Origin: Dioscorea cayenensis subsp. rotundata
Taxonomy: Eukaryota; Streptophyta; Magnoliopsida; Dioscoreales; Dioscoreaceae
NCBI RefSeq assembly: GCF_009730915.1
Contig: NC_052474.1
Location: 4,809,501-4,873,500, forward strand
Reading direction: 5' to 3'
Length of the DNA: 64,000 nt
The translations under genes and the position numbers were made by a program. Each line of letters begins with the position of its first letter. Position 1 is the stretch's first letter. Under the pieces are notes generated by a model that saw only the letters and a list, made by a program, of their open reading frames with translations, searched no databases and had not been told where the DNA came from. Shown here piece after piece: positions 25,601-36,652 of this stretch.

Positions 25601-26855
25601 GCCCACCTTGCATCAACACATCTTCTACCAATACAAGGATACTTCAGTAAATTCATTAACACCTAGCAACATAGGGATTCCTAAGTGTAAAGTATAGAAA
25701 AGTTTGACCAAGCTCTTGGACAAGTTTAGTTATTTATATACGCTGCAGAACATCATTAATATCTTTATAAGATAGTTTAACTTCTTTCAATATGAAAATC
25801 AACTCCATAATTGAATGAATTTATTGCAAACTTTATTGAAGGAAGCCAATGCTCAAAGTGCTGATAGAACCAAAATTCACATTGCTGTGAAAGATAAGGG
25901 TTCGCAGAAATCTTGTGCAAATTACCTTTGACGGTAAGGGCTCCTCAAAAAGAATAAATCCTGCTAGGCCAGAGGAGAGGAAGTTTGTGGCGAAGTTTGT
26001 CACTGTGGCTTGAAGAGAAGTTAAAGCTTTAAGACTGTTGACATAACATCCCCACATTGTTGCATTGAAGAGTACAACTAATCCATATTTAAGGAACTGC
26101 AATTGAAAATAATTCAAGGATGCCAATTAAATTTTAGATGAAAGCAATGACTAGCAAAAGGAGTTTAATGACTGGGTGTTGCCATAGGGTAACATGCATA
26201 TCACAGAGTACAAAGCTAAATTGAGAAGCGCTACAAGAGCACAAACCGTCAGTATTGCCAAAAAAACAAAGATGAAACTCTAGAAATTTTTAACCCAAAG
26301 AATGCCGCAGAATACCCAACACCGACAAAAAAAAATTATTTTTAACATACACCTGCTTGAATGCACTGCAAACAATCACCTTAAGCCAGATTAATTATTT
26401 GAAACTGATCAAAAGCAAGACTGTAAACACTAATTCTAATGATTTGCACCAGACTCATGTGAAGAAATTAGTTTTCACTCCAGTAACACGGAAGACTCCA
26501 AAAACAAACAGAGATTTCCAGAACTACAATAAATTCAGAATTAGTTCCTGAAAATGAAACTTCCTTAGACATAGAAATTGCAGCTTAAGCTGATCAAATA
26601 CCGAGCAATGAACCACAAAATTCTCAGTTGCAAAGCAATAAAAACTGGATCACAGCATTAATCATTGATAACCAAACAAATCCAAACTGCATCCTAACCT
26701 AAGCATCACAAATCAAAAGATAGAAAAGGAAAAAAAGAGGGGAGATGAAGAAGCACTACCAAAGGAGACAAGAGTTTGGCGGAAATGGCAGCCATAGCGG
26801 CGTTGAAACCGGCGGCCATAGCCCAAGCGTAGCCCCTCTGGTCATTGCCTGCCAT
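19602..26855 (-). CDS. TMEM42 / EamA-like small membrane protein (drug-metabolite transporter fold)
   Basis: Three coding exons: 26855-26760, 26096-25926 and 19685-19602 (TAG), giving 116 residues. All junctions are GT-AG and in phase. The protein begins [20 protein letters not shown], continues [19 protein letters not shown] and [20 protein letters not shown], then [11 protein letters not shown] joined to [19 protein letters not shown], and ends ERKSSSD. About four hydrophobic helices are visible (near residues 9-32, 36-54, 62-82 and 90-108). This is the size and pattern of the plant TMEM42 family, a half-length EamA/DMT unit. Transport function and substrate are unknown for this family, so I infer only an integral membrane protein, probably acting as a dimer. 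Intron 2 is 6.2 kb, very long for a 351-bp coding sequence. Confidence 0.85.
21510..21583. repeat. Two tandem copies of a 37-bp unit
   Basis: Units starting GGTCATGATTAA at 21510 and 21547 differ at only a few positions. They lie within TMEM42 intron 2. Confidence 0.8.
24815..25760 (+). pseudogene. Degraded Ty3/gypsy retrotransposon pol fragment (RT and beyond)
   Basis: Frameshifted plus-strand pieces follow the order of a gypsy reverse transcriptase. YHQIQVRPW is near 24822, [16 protein letters not shown] near 24868 (YEWLVMPFGL in intact copies), and HLKQVMGVL followed by HLRKCPYL lies near 25030-25100. [19 protein letters not shown] is near 25110, and [20 protein letters not shown] words follow near 25225. 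A weaker [15 protein letters not shown] segment lies near 25550. Several frameshifts and stops make it non-functional. It lies antisense to the host gene, inside intron 2. The LTRs were not identified. Confidence 0.75.
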
Positions 26856-29728
26856 GGAGTGGGGAAATAGAGAGCTTGGGAATGGCGGCTTTTCGTTCTG
26901 GATCTATTGATCTGTTATAAAATTCCCTCGTTTGGGATCGAATTTCAAGACCAGGGACTCTTCACTACTTTCACATCATTTATATATTTCTATATATATA
27001 TATATTGATATTAAATGAATTTTAGTTTATTTGACAAAACTATAGGAAAAATTTTAACTATGAATTTTATTTCAATGAAAGGTTATATTAAAAAAAAGTT
27101 TGTTTTTATTCTATTGCAAATTTTATTTGAATATGAGTTTTTATAAAATTTTAGTTTATGAAAACAGACTATGTTATAAATGATTTTTAATTTTATCTAT
27201 TGCCATCGGCTAACGTTGGCATATTTTTATTACCAAAATTGATAATATTAGGAATGTTTTCTTGTGAAGATTTAGGCTTTTATAAACAAATAGTATTTTG
27301 GTTTACCATATAAATTTAGACGGAGATTAAATTGTACTATTTGTGTTTTAATGAAAGCTCAAAGCTTTGAACTCAAATGAGCTTGAGCAACGAAAAGATC
27401 GACACCTTCTAACAAGTTGCATGGTTGATTTTAAAATATAAATATATTTTACAAAAAATATATAAACTATTAATTTATTAAAATAAAAAACTAGTGCTAA
27501 TAATAATTGTAAAAAAAATACAAATTAATATTAATACAGAAACAATCACAAATCTCAAAAGCGATGAAATGGACAAAAACCCTAACAAATACAAGTAGAT
27601 AACCGATGGTAGATTGATCAACAGTGCGAGCACCCGAATTAGATATAAAAACCCATTACATTTAAAATATTCTAAAAAAATATTTAAAGGTTCATGTGAA
27701 TTACAGAGATTTGCAAAAATGGGATATTATCATTTAAAATATAAAATAGTTACTTCCTTTAAAATGTGGGCTAGGCTGGATGGTATTTATTGTTTTTAAA
27801 TTCAAAGATAGGCCTGGATATTGATGCGTTCTTAGAGCAAGCCCAAGTGCAAGTTCTTTGGAGAGAAAAAGCACAAGATCCTAACTTCCTTTTAAGGGTT
27901 TATTCTATTTTTTATTTTTCCTGCTAAAAAGATAAATTTATTGAGCAAAACACATAAAAAATACAAAGTGATATATACAACAACAAAATACCAACCGTCA
28001 ATTTAAGCAAGACGCAGACAACTATATTCATGGCAATAGATATAGTACTAAAAACTACAATAACTTCATCCTTCCTCTGCTTGTAAGCTATTATGCTATA
28101 CAAAGCTAAAAAATAAAATTACATAACAAAACAAATAAGAGAAACACCAATGCAATATTATAAAAATAAAACAAGACACAATATTGAAATTTAAACAAGA
28201 AACTAATAATATGCTCTAACTATTTAATAACATACTCTTATACCGGCATGCAACTGTGAAAAAAACAAAAAAAACATATGACAAATTACAACCATTTGTT
28301 TAACAAAATCCTTCATAAGAACAATTAAAATGATCATTGTATTTCAACAAAATAATATTTTTAATTTGACGACACACCTTCCATGCTAAAAAATTGTAAT
28401 ACTTCTTTTTTTTTATTTGTGAATCATGGATTTTGGTGATAGGTAGGAGATTGTCAAAATTGTAATCCAACAAGAAATTTTCAGTAACTAATTTTTCACA
28501 ATTAATGTTCAAATTTATTGATCCTTTAAATGAATTCTATTACTAAAATTACTTTTATTTATTTTGAAACTAATGCACTAACTTTTGGTATACATATATA
28601 CACGGTTTTCACACGAGACTTGCTCGTATATTATTAGGCATAATTGATTTAATAAATATATATTTTTCATTATTAATTTCTTAATATATTTAGAGTAGTT
28701 GTGTACAAATACATTTATGCTCTTGTATTAGATACACAACAATTATAAAAATACTTTTTGCTTATAATTCTCTTGATGGTATCAAAGCGATATCTTAAAT
28801 AATAATAATATATACCTATCCAAAAAACATTAAACAATAATAATAATTCATATTTTAAAGATAATTTTTCATGTGTTTTTTTAAGGTTAAGCATGCTTCA
28901 TTCATACTTTTTATAGAAGTTATATGAGGATATTCAGTTTAAACTGATTATATATATATATATATATATAATAATTTTTAAACTTTTTAAACTGAATAAA
29001 TACATAGATGTATTTTTTTTTTTTATAGAGAGTAAGTTTAAAAAAAATTCTAAATTCAAACAAAATCCTATAATTCCACCCTACAACAACTTGCTCTTTA
29101 CTATGCATGAGCCTGCGACTCTTATTTTCAAGTTTTTATTTTTTAATTTTATAATTAATGTTATATTGTCTATAATAATTCTTTGAAAAGCATAATTTTA
29201 CTTTTTATTCAATGGGGTCATTCTATGCTTACCGAATACATTCCAAACCAAATATGCATGGTATCTACATTGATACTTAATTATTTTTTTTTTTTGAATA
29301 AACATTAATACTTAATTCGTCACATATTTTCATAAACAGATATATTTTTCAATAACCATGATAAATAAAAGATGCAGTTGATTAAACTAGGTAAAATGAT
29401 TGTTTCTATTTTTTAAAATAAAAGAAAAAAAAACACATATCCTTTTCCTCCTTTATTTTGATGAGCCAGATCAATCTTCCCTTGAAACCATCCAGGCATG
29501 CATGTAAGCCTATGTAGCACCTTCATTATTATGACTTTTTTTCACTCTAAAAAACACACCGCCAACATTGTCCACATCTATCAACACTATAAATAAGTAA
29601 TCAAAAGAAAATCTAGATTATTTTATTAATAAAACAAAAACAAAAAAACAACTTATATTGTTATGCTATTAAAACCCCAACCAAGTTAATATATATAGGA
29701 AGAATAAAAAAGTGCACAAATATCCTGT
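26856..29728. other. AT-rich intergenic DNA upstream of the TMEM42-like gene
   Basis: The first few hundred bases are presumably the promoter of the minus-strand TMEM42-like gene. The remainder is A/T-rich with poly(A/T) runs and (TA)n tracts (for example near 26992 and 28950). No gene or bounded transposon was recognised. Confidence 0.6.
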
Positions 29729-30240
29729 CACGGGGATCATGTGGACTTAGTGGTGAAAGCAATTGTTTGGAATATTTGGCTGTCTAGGAATGATTGCATC
29801 TTTAATGCGCATTGCTTGTCTGCTCATGCGCTCATCATTAAAATTGCTCATTTGCTTTTGTCTTGGTTATCTTCAACTGGGGAGGGCTCTAGAGTCAAAT
29901 TGGAGGACTCCATCACTACTATTTGTCGGAGCTTTGACTTTTTAGGCCCGCGTGTTGAGGAGACTGGAGGTGTTTTGCCTTCAGAGGGGTCTCAGGAGCA
30001 GCACATGGGCTAGTTTCAGGGTGTTTTCTAGGGTTTGTGGGCGGCTTGTGGTGCCGTTGTTCGGTTGTTTTTGTATTGTCTGTGTTCTGTTTGGATTGTT
30101 CCCCTAGTAGCTGTTTTCTTGTTGTTTTACCACTTCTTGTGGTCTGTTTTTGTTATTGTTTGTTCGTGTTTCTCCACGGAGGGTTGTTTTGTAATTTGTG
30201 GTTTTTTTAATTTGAGATGGTTTATCCATCTTTTAAAAAA
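29729..30240 (+). mobile_element. 5'-truncated LINE (L1-type) 3' end
   Basis: The translation LVVKAIVWNIWLSRNDCIFN and downstream KLEDSITTICRSFDFLGPRV match the C-terminal tail of plant L1 ORF2, after the zf-RVT domain. The stop is near 30011. A G/T-rich 3' UTR ends with GGTTTATCCATCTTTT and an A-rich tail. It is related to the minus-strand copy at 31632-33214 but separately truncated. Target duplications are not clear. Confidence 0.75.
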
Positions 30241-30290
30241 TCAAATCACGACTCACTACTACTCTTTAAAAAATAAAAATAAATAAAAAC

Positions 30291-30519
30291 TATCAATGGT
30301 GTTAGATAGCACATCATTAATTTGACATCTTCTCCAGTGCCATGCAATCAACCAATGGCTTCAACAATGAGCTTCACCAGCGTTCCAACATCCATGTGAA
30401 CCTCAATATATGCATATCATTCTACACTTCACCTTTCCCCCACACCCTTTTCACCTTTCTCCCTCATCTTCATTCACTTCACTCACCATTGCTCATGAAG
30501 TTCTCACCATAATAAAAAC

Positions 30520-30560
<41 letters not shown>

Positions 30561-31004
30561 CAAAACTTCATTTTTTGTTTTAATGTTTATTTTCAATAAA
30601 ACAACAAAGATAGTTTGTTCCTTGATAAATTATTAAAAACACCATAGACTATAATACTTGTCCCCCATCTTTCTCAATTCTCATCCCCATTGGTTAGCTG
30701 CATAAGCCAAAACCACTGTTTCTAAAATGTGCAATGATAAGCCAAGAAGCTTGTGAATTACACTCCCAAGGACAAGAGTATAAATGAAGTGTGTGGTCTA
30801 AACCATCCATTTGTTTCACCAAACTTCAAACAAAACATATTTATTCCAATAAAACAAACCTCACTAAAATATTTATACATATATATATATATAAACTGGT
30901 AGAGGTGTATAAATATATTGATATTGAGAGAGGGTAGGGCCAACAAAAGTATATATGTCCCGTTTTGCAGTTTACGTTATGCTTTTTTCGGTTCATGGTT
31001 TGGA
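30291..31004. other. AT-rich intergenic segment with long (TA)n
   Basis: Noncoding. It contains a (TA)17 tract at 30523-30556 and no recognised gene. Confidence 0.6.
30523..30556. repeat. (TA)17 microsatellite
   Basis: Perfect TA dinucleotide tract, one of about fifteen in the window. Confidence 0.9.
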
Positions 31005-31300
31005 GAGGAGGGGTCGTAATTATGGGTCGGTTTTGGGGTCAGGTCGTGGACACCGCCCGGGCGGCGTGGGGGAGACGCGTAGCTGGGTGGAGCCCACTAA
31101 GGTTGTGATGAGGTCGGGGCCCATGATTGGACGGGCGGGCCGGGCCCGGAATGGCTCTGTCTGACGTGGACGAGCGGTCCACGTCTTCCCGCGCGCGCCG
31201 CCCCACTCCCGCGCCTGACCCTTGTTTCTCGGGTGTGTGTGTGTTGTCGGGGTTGACCTTGGTCATCTTATTATTGCCTCATGGGTCCCTGCAGCGAAGA
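31005..31300. promoter_or_regulatory. Isolated GC- and CpG-rich island with a perfect palindrome; orphan promoter candidate
   Basis: About 300 bp of GC- and CpG-rich DNA within otherwise very AT-rich sequence. It contains the perfect inverted repeat GACGTGGAC, a 5-base spacer, GTCCACGTC (31163-31185), whose arms carry ABRE/G-box-like ACGTGG. It also has a TCP-like GTGGAGCCCAC near 31086, GGGCCCATG (site II-like GGCCCA) and an inverted CCAAT near 31121-31128. Open frames here exist on both strands but show no family similarity. Function is unknown. It could be a promoter of an unannotated RNA, a captured promoter fragment, or decayed gene sequence. Confidence 0.35.
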
Positions 31301-31631
31301 TCATATACAATGTCTGTGTTCACTGGACTGCTTCATCTGACTAATCAGAAGATGACATCTGTATAATTTTTTTTAAAAAACTTGAAATATTTGTATTACC
31401 TTTTCTGTTAATTTTTTTTTAAAATACAGTTAAAAAAATAAAATTTTATTAATAACCATTTCGTTTCTCTAGTTATCCTTACAGTCTTCTAGTTTTGTTT
31501 ATTCACCTTTGGTAGACATGTACTTCTTTATTTATTTATTTTCCACCTTTAGTTTGTAATTAATTTATCTACAAGAGTTTTAGTTGTTTGTCTATACTTG
31601 TTTATTTTTCTAGTCTCTATATCATCGTGAA

Positions 31632-33214
31632 AAAAAGTGGATGAACCACATTCATTAAATAAAAAGACAGTACATGGTAGCACAATCCACTAGATGTGGT
31701 ACAAAACAAGCCAACACAGAAAATGGTCCAGTTCCATGAGAGGCCGCGGGGCACCCTCCAATCCACAGCAGACCACTAGCCCGTACTCAGACTAGGGTTC
31801 TCCTCCGATGTTGAATCTTCATCAGGAATTGCAACACGAGGTCCTAAGAATTCGAGGCTTCTACGAATGGTCGTCATGGAATTATGAATGGGGGTGGGGC
31901 GGGACGGGCGGGCGGGCGGGAGCAGGATCCCCATCCCCATCCCCGCTCTTCACGGGCGGGGATTCCCCGTTAAAATTCCCATGGGGAAAAAAATCCTCCC
32001 CGCTCACTCCCCATGGGGATCCCACGCCACACGGGGAATCCCCGCCCGCCCAAAAACATTAATATAAAAAAATTTTTCTATAAATAACTATAATATTTTT
32101 TTAATGCATTTATGTTACACATGCTTAAAGATGCTTATATACAATTGAAAAATAAAAAAATATAATGTATGATGAAAAAAATCTAGACAAATGGATATTT
32201 GAATAAAAAAATATAATGCTTATATGTAGCAACACATGGATATTTGAATAAAAAAATCTAGACAAATTACAATTACCTAATTATCCAATTCATTTAAATT
32301 AAATAAATAATTAGTTTTTTTATGAATATTAGAAATTTGAAAAATTAGAAGTTTGAATTTTAATTTTTGTAGATATATTATATAATAATTTTATTAAAAA
32401 TAATTTAAGATTTTTTATTAAATAAATATGTTTTTAATGAAATATATAAATTTAAATAGTTAATAAGTTGTATGAAATAATTGTGAGTTCCATAATAATA
32501 ACTAAAAAAATATTAACAAATAAATATTTATTGATTATATATATATATATATAATATTATGTTAATGTTGAAATAATCTTTAATAAATATATTAAAAATA
32601 TATAATATATTCTTTTGGGGAATCCCATGAGGGCAGGGCGGGAGACCATTCCCCACCCCCGCCTCGCCTCGCCTAGGGCGGGGAGGAATTTTTTCCCCGC
32701 CTCCCGCCCGAGGGGATGTTTGGGAATCCCCGCCCTGTCAGGCGGGCCCCCTGAGGGAACGGGATTCCCTTCCCCACCCCCATTCCTACATGGAATCCTC
32801 CAATTTTTCTTGGTTACTAGCTGAAAAAGATGAGAACCAAGCAAGTAGTATGTGGTCAACTTTCAAAATAATCACATGAGCAGGCAAAAAGTTGGCATTA
32901 AAAATACAATCATTTCTAGCAAGCCAGACGTTCCACACAATTGCTTTTATGACTAAATCCCCCAGCATCCTACACGAAGGATGAAGCGACGCCCTCCATG
33001 AATCCCACAGGATCCCCATAGAGGGAGGCGACTCAGGCCACTGAAGTAAATTACTAAAGTAATCCCAAAGCCTTTTAGAGTAAGGACACTGAAGAAACAG
33101 ATGATCAACTGTCTCCGTGGTAGAATGACACAGCACGCAAGTCGCAGTTGGGAGTTTATTGCATTTTCTAATTGCTAAGTTCTCAAGAGTCAAAACTCGA
33201 TTCTTCCAAGCCTT
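31632..33214 (-). mobile_element. LINE (L1-type) ORF2 C-terminal remnant, split by a nested hAT element
   Basis: On the minus strand the right part (33214-32797) encodes KAWKNRVLTLENLAIRKC, the zf-RVT motif CVLCHSTTETVDHLFLQC, then SKRLWDYF, VIKAIVWNVWLARNDCIFN and EKLEDSM. After the inserted element (31883-32788) the same frame resumes with TTIRRSLEFLGPRV and stops at 31776. The 3' UTR ends near 31632 with GTGGTTCATCCAC and a T-run. Reverse transcriptase and endonuclease are absent, so it is a 5'-truncated dead copy. The frame is open across both halves apart from the insertion. Confidence 0.85.
31883..32788. mobile_element. Non-autonomous hAT-type MITE, 906 bp, inserted in the LINE, 8-bp TSD
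   Basis: The ends are TATGAATGGGGGTGGGG (left) and, on the reverse complement, TAGGAATGGGGGTGGGG (right): a 17-bp TIR with one mismatch. Both are flanked by CATGGAAT (31875-31882 and 32789-32796). TIRs of the TAGG type and an 8-bp TSD indicate hAT. Subterminal regions are rich in GGCGGG, CCCCATCCCC and GGGGAATCCC words on both sides. The centre is extremely AT-rich, with no transposase. The overall plan (GC-rich arms, AT-rich core, about 900 bp) is like the element at 3403-4304, but the TIR sequences differ. Confidence 0.92.
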
Positions 33215-36200
33215 TTAGAGTAAGTCGTTTTTCTTTCAATAAACTACAATTTATCTATTTTGATAAACAAAATGTATTTAGTATGTTCATGGTTGGTACA
33301 CTTGCTTATATTATTAGTCTGGCTCATTTCCAAAAACTAGACTGTTTTTTGAAAAATCAATCATATGTATATATATGTTTATATAAAACTATGTAATATG
33401 TGTTGTAAAAATTAAGTTAAATCATTAAATTATCTTCAATAGTTTTCCATCGTCTAATTAACTTGGTTTGAGGGTTGTTCTACATCTGTATGGTTGTATG
33501 ATCATGGCCTAATGCACGATTGATTATAGCACCAAGATTTTAAGTGACTATAAGTAGCCTAGCTACCATTTCTTGATTAGTTTGTTTTATAAATCAAGCA
33601 AGTTTGAGACTACCAAATTAAGTTGGAAGCTTTCCTTACGAATAAAATCTTGTTATATTAACATATTAATTAAAAATATTATCTCAAATAAAGGTTCGAT
33701 CTATTGTTAGGCAAAAGTGGTGGCCAAGAGGTAAAAAATATAAACCGAAAATTATATATATATACCCTCTATATATTGTCAACGAAACACTTGAATGCAC
33801 AAATTAATGATCATATTGTTAGACAAAGTATTCAAATCATTAACCTTAATTATATATGTTGGTGCAAAAACTGCTGCAATGAAACAGACATTGTGAATTA
33901 TATGTGAAATGGTGGGATGCATGATTCATTGCTGTTTTGCTCCCATGTCATTTTCTACTTCAGTATGATGTTCATTCAGTACACTTTTGAAATCTACAAA
34001 CATGTCACTCATCATATGTTACATGCTCAACATTAATTCATTAATTGATGGTGAAATGGTTGTGGTGGATTCACAAATTATGACCCCATATAATTCACCT
34101 AATCAATTAAATTTCTGATTGGCTAGGTATATTAGTACTAATTAAGTAGGTTCTTAATCTCATCTTTTAGTGTCTAATGATCGTTATCTTGTCTTAATTA
34201 AGCCAGAGTAATTCTATTTTCCAAATTTCAGGTACGTGCTATCATCTTGAATTATTGTCTATCAAAAAGATGGTTAATTATATAGCTTTGCTGCTAAGGG
34301 TCTATGTACAAGAGACAATGCATCACTTTTAAATGTTTTAATGAGCATGAATTATTTTAGATTACGCCCTAAGTGATTTCAATATTCATTTTTTAATTAG
34401 GTAGCAAAATCTAAGTGGGTTGTTAATGCGACATGTTGGGTCTCACTTTTACCCAAAACATATATACATTTATTTATTTTCTTTTGAAAAATTAATTATT
34501 AATATTCTAGTGAAGATCAAATTGACAAATTAACAAAATATAGTTTTAATTAATACATTTTTTTTCCTAACCCTTCATTTTTTTTCCTTTCTTTATAATT
34601 TAGGTTATAAATATTTTTTTATAAATATGAAGCCATATGTTAAAGACAAAGACAGGCACAAGTGTGGAGTTAAGTTATCCAACACATGTACAATACAAAC
34701 TATATATATATCTAATGCATCTGTATTTTTTTTTAATATATAATTATGTATAATACAAGAATGATGATAAATTAAATTAAGTCAAAACATTTCGATGGTT
34801 TTTTTAGCTTTATGAAATGTTAGTTTGTCATAAGCTCCTAAATTATCCTATAAGATTATAATCATATGAACATTATAATGTCGACCTTAATTAATTAACT
34901 AGTTTTGATTGATTAAAGAATTACACTTGCAGTCCAGCTGATCAATTAGATTTAACCAAGTTAGCTTTCATATATAATCATTACGGAGTGTTGATCACAG
35001 ATAATTTAAGTTTAATTAGTATTGTATTCGTCTTTAATATGTTGGTGTGCTTCGGAGACTGAACTCAAGTCATTTAATAAATACTGAAGTTGGCATGTCT
35101 TGTTAACAATCCACATTCACAGGTGCTATATATCTTGATTATTCTGCATTCTTGCTTTACCAGACATATATGCCAACTATTTCACAAATAATTTAACTTA
35201 TATATGACAGAGAACAACATATTAATAAAAAATTATTTAATAAAATTTATTTAGTCTACTATGTAAAGTGTTCGAGTTTCGCTGAGGAGACATGTTTGAA
35301 TTTCAGCTCTGGTAGGATAAAGGCGCAGATTTTATAGAGCTTGTGTTTGTATATACTCTTAGCATGTGCATGTCCCTGATATACATGTGATTTGTCTATA
35401 TATATATATATATATTTATTTTTAAAAATATTTATGATATAAATGCCACTCCAAGTAAATTAAATAGTTTAGTATTTAGATGATTATCTATAATGCTCAA
35501 GTGTTAGTGGTGGTTTCTTTAGAAAACACTTAACATTGTTTCCTTATAATTTCTATTTTATCAATTTTTTTCCTTGTTTTTTTTAAATATTAAAGAGAAA
35601 GGCGTGTTTATCCATTTTTTTTTAAAAAAAAAATAATAAAACCAAAAAATTTGCAATAACATTCTTTATTTGTTTTGCCTATCATAATATTAATTCAACT
35701 AATTATATTCTGTGTGTTTTTGATGGATATAAACATTACCTCATCATCAATTATTAGATACATAATTAGTTTGACAAGTAAAACATATATTGCTCAACAT
35801 TAGTACAGTAGTACTTGCAGAAAACCCCATCAATGAAAGCCACATTCCTACATGATATCTGCATTAATGTGAAGCACAAAACAAAGTGCTAATTAATTAG
35901 CAGAATCACACAAAAACAGTTTTTCTTTTCCCCAATTGTCCAAACAGTATAAATATACATATGAATAAATAAATTAACACACTAAAAATTTTTCTTCCTA
36001 CTTAATTTAAACAGTATGGATGGAATTGAAGACAAAGCTAATGAAGTAATTAACATAATCAACTCATCATGTTCTCTAGCATGTCCCTGACATTTTACCA
36101 TCCAAGCAGGGCCAGTAATGATCAAATTAGTACGTCCCAATGAGAAATGAGAGTGACCACTCTGTGAATTAAAGTTGGCTGGTTGGCTGGTTGGCTGGCT

Positions 36201-36360
36201 GGCCAAGGAACAAAAACTCAAAAGAACCATATAATCTTTCACCCAATTATCTCTCCCTCTCTTTTGTTGCTTTAACTTCACCTCAATTCGAGGTAGATAT
36301 TCTCTTTTTTTACAACTATAAAAGAATTAAAATGTTTCTCATATTTAAACAGTATAGTAC
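33215..36360. other. AT-rich intergenic DNA, no gene
   Basis: Noncoding, with (TA)n tracts and a GGTTGGCT-type short repeat at about 36177-36203. The distal part may include promoter sequence of the NAC gene. No bounded transposon was recognised. Confidence 0.6.
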
Positions 36361-36383
36361 TGTTATATATCACTATAACTCAT

Positions 36384-36428
36384 TAGAGAGAGAAAGAGAG
36401 AAGAAGAAGAAGAAGAAGAAGAAGAAGG
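36384..36428. repeat. GA/GAA purine tract upstream of the NAC gene
   Basis: A GAGAGAGAAAGAGAG run followed by about nine GAA units on the plus strand. GAGA-type tracts like this are the known binding sites of BBR/BPC proteins, one of which is encoded at 53698-55640. A regulatory link is only inference. Confidence 0.85.
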
Positions 36429-36529
36429 TGGGGCAAAGGTGGCGGGTGAGGGGTGACGTCAGACAATGGAGGGAGGGGGGGCATGCCCTTCATTCCTTCA
36501 GCCCACGCGCAATCGAAAGGTTCCTTCCT

Positions 36530-36652
36530 TTTTTATACCCTCCACTCTCTCTTTTCCTTCTCTTTTATTTGTTCAACCAGGGATCCTTCACCACTGTCTT
36601 TCTCCTCCGGAAAATCAAAGAGAGGTTAGTTCACTGGTTTGTGTTTTTTGAA
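36530..36652 (+). promoter_or_regulatory. Putative core promoter and noncoding leader exon of the VND-like NAC gene
   Basis: TTTTTTATACCC at about 36530 resembles a TATA element and is followed by a CT-rich leader. AGAGAG followed by GTTAGT (36624) or TTGAAG followed by GTGAGT (36652) could be the donor of a 5' UTR intron. Its acceptor would be TTGATGCAG at 38487-38495, three bases before the ATG. This is unproven; transcript data are needed. Confidence 0.35.

Larger units (their letters stand above)
19686..25925 (-). other. 6.2-kb intron 2 of the TMEM42-like gene
   Basis: AT-rich intron with a degraded Ty3/gypsy pol at about 24815-25760, a 37-bp tandem duplication at 21510-21583, and a short direct repeat (TATACCAGTTGTTGG at 24323 and 24363). 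A TGTTGGAGGATTGAAA string at 23417 resembles an LTR start, but no partner was found. No coding exon missing from the family is needed here. Confidence 0.7.

Noticed and set aside
30035-30286. 83-codon hydrophobic open frame
   Set aside because: It is the G/T-rich 3' UTR of the LINE; the hydrophobicity comes from T-rich codons.
31039-31366. Open frames on both strands of the GC island
   Set aside because: GC-rich DNA has few stops. The translations are Arg/Gly/Pro-rich and match no domain.
33064-33226. Repeated word CTTTTAGAGTAAG at both 33073 and 33212 near the LINE 5' edge, considered as a LINE target duplication
   Set aside because: One copy is inside the LINE coding sequence and neither lies at the 3' end, so it is not a TSD. 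It may be microhomology at the truncation point.
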